Source of the DNA: Listeria swaminathanii
GTDB taxonomy: Bacteria; Bacillota; Bacilli; Lactobacillales; Listeriaceae
NCBI RefSeq assembly: GCF_014229645.1
Contig: NZ_JAATOD010000003.1
Span: forward strand, 1 to 64,000
Direction: 5' to 3'
Length of the DNA: 64,000 nt
Shown one piece after another: positions 58,555 to 64,000 of the stretch. The notes under the pieces are model-generated. The model saw only the letters and a program-made list of their open reading frames with translations, was not told the origin of the DNA and did not search any database. The stretch's first letter is position 1, and each line of letters opens with the position of its first letter. The position numbers and the translations under genes were made by a program.

Positions 58555-59814
58555 TTAAAGTACTTCAAGCGGCGGTAAGAATACTTTTCCTTCTTGTACT
58601 TCTTTTTTCGGAACATATAATCGGAAGTTTAAGGAGAATTCTTGTCCAGCCTTACTTGGTAACCAGTTTCCTGGATCTACATCAGCAGGTTTTTCGGCTG
58701 CAATATAAAGCGTTAAGCTACCGTCTTCGCTTCGTTTTGGACCTGTGTAATCATTGATGCAGAATTTATTTAATTTGTTTGGAATAACGTGGTAATCTGG
58801 AACACTGTAAAGCGTCACGGACCAAAATGCATCCGCCATTTCTGATGGAAGTTCATCTGCCGGGAAATGAATTTTGTAAACTTTATCCCCAGTCAATTGC
58901 CCGCCGTCAGTTCCTTTTTGACCGATGAAATATAATGATTCTTGGATTGTGTTCGCCCAAATACCACCATAGTTAATGATACCTCGTGAAAGAATATCAT
59001 TTCCGAATGCGCCAACTACATAAGTAATCGACCAGCCACCTTTTTGCGTACCAAATCCTTTGGCACCATTAGTAAAATATGGAATGGCTTCTTTCTTAAT
59101 TAAGTCTCTTACTTCATTTTTTTGTTCATCGCCAAGCTCTATATAGGCTGCCACTTTTCTTGCTTTATCTTGAAATTCTGCGGCTTTTGGCATTTTATCA
59201 GGATAGGTTGCTAATAATGCTTCTAAATTGGAATAAATTTCTTCTAATAAAAATTCTGCGTTAGTAAAATGTGGAATTTCAAGTGGTTCTTTGATTTTTA
59301 TATTGTCTGGTGCGTCAAATTTGAATGCTTTTTGAAGTTTTACAGCGCCTTCTGGATCATCCTTTTGTTCTACGCGAAGGAGTAATTTTACTTTTTCTGA
59401 TGGTAATTCAACTTTTACAGCGTCACTTGGCACGGAAGGATTTGTTCCTTTTTTAACGAAAGCAAATTTTCCATAAGGATGGTCCGGGAAATTGCGCTCG
59501 TTGATATTATTTACAACCTCGCCCCAGCCATCTAAAAGTTGAACTGTGTAGTACCGATTTTTTATTTCTGGCACTTCTAAAATAACAGCATTTTCGTCAT
59601 CCACAGCTATCCAAGCTTCTGAATAAACTACGTCAAAATTCGGATTTACAAAGTTTGCATCTGCTGGTGAAACTGAGTTATGCTTCAGTGTGTTATAAGG
59701 AATTTTATCTTCTTTCGTATCAAAATTTTCTTGACGTAAAACGAGATACCGCGACAATAAATAGACATAGGATTCTTTGACCAGATCAGCATTTACTTCT
59801 AATTTCGCATTCAT
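58555..59814 (-). CDS. DUF1254/DUF1214-containing protein
   Basis: The 419-residue product has an N-terminal DUF1254 region (VYSEAWIAVDDENAVILEVPEI, YYTVQLLDGWGEV) and a C-terminal DUF1214 region (FWSVTLYSVPDYHVI, GNWLPSK). It has no signal peptide or membrane segment, although many relatives are exported. Function is unknown. The start is uncertain: ATG at 59812-59814 is 11 bases from AAGGTGG, and nearer upstream ATG/GTG codons overlap the site. It lies between the LRR gene and the second GlcU-like gene. Confidence 0.82.
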   Translation of the reverse strand: MNAKLEVNADLVKESYVYLLSRYLVLRQENFDTKEDKIPYNTLKHNSVSPADANFVNPNFDVVYSEAWIAVDDENAVILEVPEIKNRYYTVQLLDGWGEVVNNINERNFPDHPYGKFAFVKKGTNPSVPSDAVKVELPSEKVKLLLRVEQKDDPEGAVKLQKAFKFDAPDNIKIKEPLEIPHFTNAEFLLEEIYSNLEALLATYPDKMPKAAEFQDKARKVAAYIELGDEQKNEVRDLIKKEAIPYFTNGAKGFGTQKGGWSITYVVGAFGNDILSRGIINYGGIWANTIQESLYFIGQKGTDGGQLTGDKVYKIHFPADELPSEMADAFWSVTLYSVPDYHVIPNKLNKFCINDYTGPKRSEDGSLTLYIAAEKPADVDPGNWLPSKAGQEFSLNFRLYVPKKEVQEGKVFLPPLEVL

Positions 59815-59849
59815 TATTAACATTACCACCTTTAATTTAGATTATTTTA

Positions 59850-59855
59850 AGTATA
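59850..59855 (-). promoter_or_regulatory. putative -10 of the DUF1254 gene
   Basis: Minus-strand TGATATACT (hexamer 59850-59855), an extended -10 in the 74-base gap after the GlcU-like gene. Confidence 0.4.
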
Positions 59856-59888
59856 TCATGGAGCATATATCAAATCGAAAGTTCCGTT

Positions 59889-60746
59889 TTAGCTTTTGGC
59901 TATCCCAATCATCGTTCCACCGATAATTACTAAAACTATTCCGATAATGACCAAAATCAGTTCTTTCTTCGTTTTCTTTTCTCCAAGGAACAGAATTCCA
60001 CCAATTGTTGAGATTACTACACCCATTTGCGAGAGTGAAAAACCTGTAGCAATTCCGACTAATTTGTTGGAGAATAACAGGGCTAAGTTACCTGTTGCCC
60101 ACATAACACCCGGAATCATATTCAACCACGTTTGCTTTGTAAACCGTTTTTCTTCGGACTTAATGGAGAACAGTAATCCTGCTACAACCATCCCGATCGC
60201 TTGTGGTAAAATTGCATCCCAGCCACTAATATCAAACCAACGAGTAATAACGACATAACCTACGTAACCAACCGATGAAATAAGTAAAGTGATAATTCCT
60301 TTTTTCATATTTTGACCGGAATTTTCGTCTTTATGTTGTTGATAACTTGTTAAAAATATCCCGATGATAATAAGTGCTAATGCGGAAAATCCTAAAACTA
60401 GTTTGGATGTTGTCCCCCATTCATGGAAGGCGAATACACCAAAAAGTGATGTACCCACTAACTGCATCCCAGTCGAAAGTGGCATTGTTTTCGAAACACC
60501 AACTTGCGTAAAGGCCCGGAACTGGTTCATTTGCCCTAAGCTCCAAAATGCCCCTGAGACAAAACTAGCAATAATTATCGTTGCGGTATATTCTGGATTT
60601 GTAAAAATAAAGACACCAATTGCAAAAGCTAGTGCTCCGAATGTCGTACCAATGATTTGTTGCCTCGGTTTACCACCGATTTTCGAAACAACTAACGGCA
60701 TAATCCCCCACATCACTGCCGGAATTAATGCTATAACTATATTCAT
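59889..60746 (-). CDS. GRP/GlcU-type sugar uptake permease (copy B)
   Basis: The 285-residue product has ten predicted transmembrane segments. It shares with copy A the motifs [37 protein letters not shown] and [16 protein letters not shown]; the two look roughly 50 percent identical by eye. Listeria genes of this type at this locus are reported as sigma-B dependent; a GGGTAT (60780-60785, minus strand) lies upstream, but no good GTTT partner was found. Confidence 0.9.
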   Translation of the reverse strand: MNIVIALIPAVMWGIMPLVVSKIGGKPRQQIIGTTFGALAFAIGVFIFTNPEYTATIIIASFVSGAFWSLGQMNQFRAFTQVGVSKTMPLSTGMQLVGTSLFGVFAFHEWGTTSKLVLGFSALALIIIGIFLTSYQQHKDENSGQNMKKGIITLLISSVGYVGYVVITRWFDISGWDAILPQAIGMVVAGLLFSIKSEEKRFTKQTWLNMIPGVMWATGNLALLFSNKLVGIATGFSLSQMGVVISTIGGILFLGEKKTKKELILVIIGIVLVIIGGTMIGIAKS

Positions 60747-60779
60747 TTCTTATCCCCCTAATTCGTCTACTTATGCTCT

Positions 60780-60785
60780 ATACCC
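60780..60785 (-). promoter_or_regulatory. possible sigma-B -10 (GGGTAT) upstream of GlcU-like copy B
   Basis: Minus-strand GGGTAT lies 34 bases before the start codon. The expected GTTT element 12-15 bases further upstream is not convincing. Confidence 0.3.
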
Positions 60786-60825
60786 TTTTCACTATGAAAT
60801 CATTCCTATTCCCGTAATTATCTGT

Positions 60826-60831
60826 TAAAAT
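60826..60831 (+). promoter_or_regulatory. putative abrB -10 element
   Basis: TGTTAAAAT (hexamer 60826-60831) lies 28 bases before the abrB start. No good -35 was seen. Confidence 0.4.
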
Positions 60832-60859
60832 AAATAAAAATTATCAAGAAGGTGAGAAA

Positions 60860-61144
60860 ATGAAATCAACTGGAATGGTAAGAAAAATCGACGAACTTGG
60901 CCGCGTGGTTATCCCGATTGAAATAAGACGAACCATGAACCTAAATGTCAAAGATCCTTTAGAAATTTTTACAGATGAAGATGCGATTGTGTTAAAAAAA
61001 TATTCTGCTGGTTTAGTTTGTGATGTGACTGGGGAGTTTTCTGTTGATAATAAAAAATTCGTGGATGGCAAATTGACGCTTAGTAAAGAAGGCGCCGCGG
61101 AATTAATGGAAGAAATCAAACGCCGATTTGGTGATACGTTATAA
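60860..61144 (+). CDS. abrB: AbrB-family transition-state regulator
   Basis: The 94-residue product has the N-terminal AbrB swapped-hairpin DNA-binding domain (MVRKIDELGRVVIPIEIRR, DPLEIF, IVLKKY) and the C-terminal AbrB-like segment (KLTLSKEGAAELMEEI). Close to Bacillus AbrB/Abh in length and sequence. GAAGGTGAG precedes the ATG. It stands opposite rsmI, as abrB does in Bacillus. Target genes in Listeria are not predicted here. Confidence 0.94.
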   Translation: MKSTGMVRKIDELGRVVIPIEIRRTMNLNVKDPLEIFTDEDAIVLKKYSAGLVCDVTGEFSVDNKKFVDGKLTLSKEGAAELMEEIKRRFGDTL

Positions 61145-61146
61145 AA

Positions 61147-61190
61147 AAATCATGCGTGAAGTCCTTTTTCGAGGCTTCACGCATGATTTT
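61147..61190. terminator. bidirectional terminator between abrB and rsmI
   Basis: A long stem (AAATCATGCGTGAAG with CTTCACGCATGATTT, 61147-61164 with 61173-61190) with A- and T-runs reaches the first base of the rsmI stop codon. Confidence 0.9.
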
Positions 61191-62071
61191 TATTTTATTT
61201 CATGATAAGCAGAATACACTTCTCTTTTTGGTAAATTTCTCGCTTTCATAACGGTTTTAATCGCTTCTTTGGAACTAACATTTTCTTGTTCCATGACTGT
61301 GCTCACGTGGGTTTTAATATCGAGTTCCTGCCACCACAGTTGTTCTTCGGCAAGCGGTGGGTTGGCATTTCCTTCAATTATTAAGCAAAATTCCCCGCGC
61401 ACTTCTTCATCGGTCGCCCAGTTCAGCGCGTCTTCTACCGTTCCACGTAAAAACTCTTCGAATCGTTTTGTAAGTTCGCGGCATAGGACAATTTTTCGGT
61501 CATTTCCAGTGATTTTGCTGATTGCTTTTAGCGTTTCTTTCAAACGATGTGGCGATTCATACAAAATCCATGTTTCTTCACGCGCTGCTAGTTTTTCAAT
61601 CGCTTGGGTGCGCTCTTTATTTTGGCGCGGTAAAAATCCGTAAAAGTAAAATGGCTGCGGTGCCAAGCCTGATGCAATCAAAGCGGTTAAAGCGGCATTC
61701 GCTCCGGGTAATGGAATGACTGGAATATCGGCGTTTAACGCACTTTGGACAAGTTCGTAACCCGGGTCAGAAATAGAAGGCATCCCAGCATCACTAACTA
61801 ACGCTACCACTTCCCCGTCTAGCATCCGCTGAATAATATTATCTTCTTTATTTTCTTTCGTAAACTGATGGTAACTCGTCATTCGGGTTGTAATTTCAAA
61901 ATGATTTAAAAGTTTTACCGTGTTTCGCGTGTCTTCTGCTGCAATAATATCCGCTTCTTTCAGCATTCGGATTGCTCGGAAAGTCATATCTTCTAAATTC
62001 CCAATTGGCGTAGGAACTAGATATAATGCCCCCTGGCTGGCTCCGCTGAAACTTTTTTGGCTTTTTATCAT
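61190..62071 (-). CDS. rsmI: 16S rRNA 2'-O-ribose C1402 methyltransferase
   Basis: The 293-residue product is a SAM-dependent tetrapyrrole-methylase-fold enzyme with LYLVPTPIGNLEDMT, AAEDTRNT, VSDAGMPSISDPG and LPGANAALTALIASG, all typical of RsmI (YraL/YabC). It overlaps the GIY-YIG gene by 4 bases (ATGA). Confidence 0.95.
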   Translation of the reverse strand: MIKSQKSFSGASQGALYLVPTPIGNLEDMTFRAIRMLKEADIIAAEDTRNTVKLLNHFEITTRMTSYHQFTKENKEDNIIQRMLDGEVVALVSDAGMPSISDPGYELVQSALNADIPVIPLPGANAALTALIASGLAPQPFYFYGFLPRQNKERTQAIEKLAAREETWILYESPHRLKETLKAISKITGNDRKIVLCRELTKRFEEFLRGTVEDALNWATDEEVRGEFCLIIEGNANPPLAEEQLWWQELDIKTHVSTVMEQENVSSKEAIKTVMKARNLPKREVYSAYHEIK

Positions 62072-62343
62072 TCGGATTCCTCCTCCCGTTGTTGTAGTAA
62101 ATAGGCGTCTTTATTTTTACGCGATAATTTTTTGAAGGCAGCTTCTGCTTTTGTAGCTTCACTTCTCGTCTCAAATTTTTCAAAATGGATGACTTTTACT
62201 GGGCGGCGCGTTTTTGTATATTTGCACCTAATTCCCGCATTATGTTCCGATTCCCGGCGCACAACATCGGTCGTATAACCACCATAATATGAATTATCAC
62301 TACATTTTAGCACATAAAAGAAATGCTCACTCGCTTTCGCCAT
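62068..62343 (-). CDS. GIY-YIG domain protein (YazA family)
   Basis: The 91-residue product is a single GIY-YIG nuclease-like domain: [20 protein letters not shown] (the GIY part appears as FYV and YGG), the arginine in RRESEHN and a C-terminal basic helix. The cellular role of these UPF0213 proteins is unknown. TAAGGAG lies inside the end of yabB, so its translation is coupled to yabB; it also overlaps rsmI. Confidence 0.92.
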   Translation of the reverse strand: MAKASEHFFYVLKCSDNSYYGGYTTDVVRRESEHNAGIRCKYTKTRRPVKVIHFEKFETRSEATKAEAAFKKLSRKNKDAYLLQQREEESE

Positions 62344-63079
62344 ATAAAATCTCCTTAATTACTGGTGTATACTCGCCCATTTCGTCATATACGATAACAG
62401 GTGAAACATATTTCACACCAGGTTTGCCGTCTTTGATTCCTTCTACAAGCACCGTGTTAGCTTCTCTATCAAGTCGCGGATACACGAATTGGATCCGTTT
62501 TGGTTCTAGGCGATATTTCCGCATTAAATCAATAATATCTAACAATCGTTCTGGCCGATGCACAAAATTGGCTTTTCCACCTTGTTTTAAAAGGCTGGCC
62601 GCAACACGAATGGTATCTTCTAGCGTACACATTACTTCATGACGAGCAATCCGAAAATGTTCATTGCTATTTTTCAAACTGGTTTCCGGCGTTGCGAAAT
62701 ATGGTGGATTGCAAGTGACAATATCTGCGCGCTCTTTTGGAATAAGGTCAGTGATTTTGTTTAAATCGTATTCGATCATCTCAATTTGCGCTTCTAATTG
62801 ATTATAGGCAATGCTTCTTTTCGCCATATCTGCAAGTCGCGCTTGGATTTCAACGCCAACTATTTGCGCTTCTGTTCGCGTGCTGAGTAATAACGGAATA
62901 ATCCCATTCCCGCTACACAAATCAATTATTTTCCCTTTTCGAATTGGTAGATAACTGAATTTCGCAAGGAGAACCGCATCTATCGAGAAAGAAAATACCG
63001 ATGGACTTTGAATAATTCGCAAATTTTCTGCTAGTAAATAATCTAGTCTTTCGTCGCCTATTAATTTGAGTTTTTCCAA
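62327..63079 (-). CDS. yabB: tRNA1(Val) adenine-N6 methyltransferase-like protein (YabB/TrmN6)
   Basis: The 250-residue product is a class I SAM methyltransferase: [15 protein letters not shown] (motif I) and the N6-adenine motif CNPPY, with [21 protein letters not shown] at the start. I choose the TTG at 63077-63079 because AAAGGTG lies 6 bases upstream. A TTG at 63100 falls in the T-run of a preceding hairpin. Overlaps the GIY-YIG gene by 17 bases. Confidence 0.88.
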   Translation of the reverse strand: MEKLKLIGDERLDYLLAENLRIIQSPSVFSFSIDAVLLAKFSYLPIRKGKIIDLCSGNGIIPLLLSTRTEAQIVGVEIQARLADMAKRSIAYNQLEAQIEMIEYDLNKITDLIPKERADIVTCNPPYFATPETSLKNSNEHFRIARHEVMCTLEDTIRVAASLLKQGGKANFVHRPERLLDIIDLMRKYRLEPKRIQFVYPRLDREANTVLVEGIKDGKPGVKYVSPVIVYDEMGEYTPVIKEILYGESE

Positions 63080-63103
63080 ATGATTCACCTTTTCTAGCAA
63101 AAA

Positions 63104-63128
63104 GCCCTTCTCTGGAATGGAGAAAGGC
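63104..63128 (-). terminator. hairpin between yabA and yabB
   Basis: Stem GCCTTTCTC/GAGAAGGGC (one G-U pair) followed by TTTTTG on the minus strand. A weak terminator inside an otherwise continuous gene row. Confidence 0.7.
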
Positions 63129-63136
63129 CCGTCATG

Positions 63137-63526
63137 TTATTTTTTATTGAGCAAGGATAAGCAAAATAAACAATCTTCATCATTGCCACGCGGGCTGCCG
63201 AAATGTACATTGCAAACATGAAACCCTTCCTTGTAAAGTTGGACAAGATTGTCATAACCTTCCCCAAGTTCAATCATTTGCTGCATCGCTTCTTTTCGGT
63301 TAGGCGCCATTACACCATGCTCTGCCTCTGTTTCGGCTTTAGGTTCTGGTGCGGCTTCATCCGTCAAGGAAAGTCTGCGTCGCAAATGTTCGTTTTCAAG
63401 GTTTAATCGGTTATTTTCTTCCAACATTTCGCCTAAGTTTGTCTTTAGATCTCCAAGTTGCTGATACAATTCGCCAATTCGCTCCTCCATATTACTGACT
63501 GAGTCAAAAATAGCTTTTTTATCCAA
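63137..63526 (-). CDS. yabA: replication initiation-control protein YabA
   Basis: Negative regulator of replication initiation that binds DnaA and DnaN. The 129-residue product has an N-terminal coiled coil (about 8-60) and a C-terminal zinc domain with H-x-C-x-V-x-F and C-x-x-C ([16 protein letters not shown]). The TTG start at 63524-63526 is set by GAGGTG 6 bases upstream; the GTG in that site is rejected. It follows ricT by 10 bases. Confidence 0.93.
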   Translation of the reverse strand: MDKKAIFDSVSNMEERIGELYQQLGDLKTNLGEMLEENNRLNLENEHLRRRLSLTDEAAPEPKAETEAEHGVMAPNRKEAMQQMIELGEGYDNLVQLYKEGFHVCNVHFGSPRGNDEDCLFCLSLLNKK

Positions 63527-63536
63527 TTTTTTCACC

Positions 63537-64000
63537 TCAAGACTTTGCCGGTTGTTTTAGAAATTCGTTGAATGGGCGTAACTCGTCCAATTCGTATTCT
63601 ATAACCGTCTCTTCTTCGGGCAAACTCACTTGTAAGATTCTAGAAAGCAAGTTGATTCCCGAAACACGTGCTTCTGCGCCTTCCGGAGTTTTTACTTTCA
63701 CACCAACGTCAGGCATTTCACGTTTTGCTTGCTCATATTCATCATTCTCATATTTCAAACAACACATTAAGCGTCCACATAAGCCAGAAATTTTCGTCGG
63801 GTTAAGGGACAAGTTTTGGTCTTTAGCCATTTTGATGGAAACGGGTTCGAAATCGCCTAGGAAAGTGGAACAACAAAGCATACGACCACATGGGCCAATC
63901 CCACCAAGCAATTTCGCTTCGTCACGCACACCAATTTGGCGCAGTTCGATGCGAGTCCGGAAAACGGACGCTAAATCTTTCACGAGCTCCCGGAAATCGA
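63537..64000 (-). CDS. ricT: RicT/YaaT PSP1-domain protein, C-terminal part (runs off the window)
   Basis: The last about 154 residues are present; the N-terminus lies past base 64000. The PSP1 C-terminal domain carries the cysteine clusters GPCGRMLCC and GLCGRLMCC that hold iron-sulfur clusters in the Bacillus RicAFT complex, which modulates RNase Y activity. The visible frame continues unbroken to the window edge. Upstream of yabA, as in Bacillus. Confidence 0.95.
   Translation of the reverse strand, partial: DFRELVKDLASVFRTRIELRQIGVRDEAKLLGGIGPCGRMLCCSTFLGDFEPVSIKMAKDQNLSLNPTKISGLCGRLMCCLKYENDEYEQAKREMPDVGVKVKTPEGAEARVSGINLLSRILQVSLPEEETVIEYELDELRPFNEFLKQPAKS

Noticed and set aside
53380..60746. 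Transposon or prophage carrying the surface genes
   Set aside because: No transposase, integrase, terminal inverted repeats or target-site duplications were found in or beside the island.

Overview
The window is chromosomal DNA of a Listeria species. Low-GC codon use, a Bacillus-type core gene order (yaaT-yabA-yabB ... metG-tatD-yabE-rnmV-rsmA-veg-ispE-purR-spoVG-glmU-prs-rplY-pth-mfd-divIC-yabR-tilS-hprT-ftsH-coaX-hslO-cysK-folP-folB-folK-dusB-lysS-rRNA) and several genus hallmarks point there: a fused tilS/hprT gene, two adjacent spoVG genes and a tandem LhrC small-RNA array between cysK and folP. Nearly all genes read on the minus strand, from the high-coordinate end towards the 16S rRNA gene at base 1. 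The prs-ldh interval, where L. monocytogenes carries prfA-plcA-hly-mpl-actA-plcB, holds only two small lipoprotein genes and the flanking orfB/orfA-type genes. The window therefore suggests a naturally non-haemolytic lineage such as L. innocua, L. welshimeri or L. marthii. I cannot name the species without comparison.

Layout. 1-480: 5' end of a 16S rRNA gene with its leader and two tandem promoters. 483-4840: folate and translation operon folP-folB-folK-dusB-lysS. 4897-5615: four tandem LhrC-type sRNAs. 5739-21779: cysK, hslO-coaX, ftsH, tilS/hprT, S1 protein, divIC, rqcP, flippase-like gene, mfd, pth, a GNAT gene and rplY (ctc). 22073-24164, plus strand: ldh, an AlkD-like gene and a YbjQ-like gene. 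24216-25323: tandem lipoprotein duplication at the vacant virulence locus. 25520-29020: prs, glmU, a newly noticed 41-codon gene with its own promoter and terminator (28020-28145), and two spoVG genes. 29707-39449: MacAB/YknXYZ-like exporter, purR, a YdjC-like gene, ispE, veg, rsmA, rnmV, yabE and tatD. 39546-51149: a seven-gene alpha-glucan uptake and degradation operon headed by a ROK repressor, with a cre site inside its promoter. 51314-53311: metG. 53380-60746: an accessory island of two convergent LPXTG surface-protein genes and a DUF1254/DUF1214 gene, bracketed by two paralogous sugar-uptake genes. 60860-64000: abrB and the rsmI/GIY-YIG/yabB/yabA/ricT block.

Functional links. The glucan operon imports oligosaccharides through an ABC importer without its own ATPase gene and cleaves them in the cytoplasm with two GH31 enzymes and one GH13 enzyme. 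The LhrC array offers CU-rich regulatory RNAs that act on mRNAs for envelope proteins. SpoVG, AbrB, PurR and the ROK protein are the visible regulators. No CRISPR array, tRNA, prophage or insertion sequence was seen.

Start codons were reassigned where a Shine-Dalgarno sequence supported a different start (folP TTG, tatD TTG, mfd TTG, yabA TTG, yabB TTG and several shortened ORFs). Promoters and terminators were found by eye from hexamer spacing and stem-loop plus T-run. Locus comparisons with L. monocytogenes EGD-e come from memory, not from a search.
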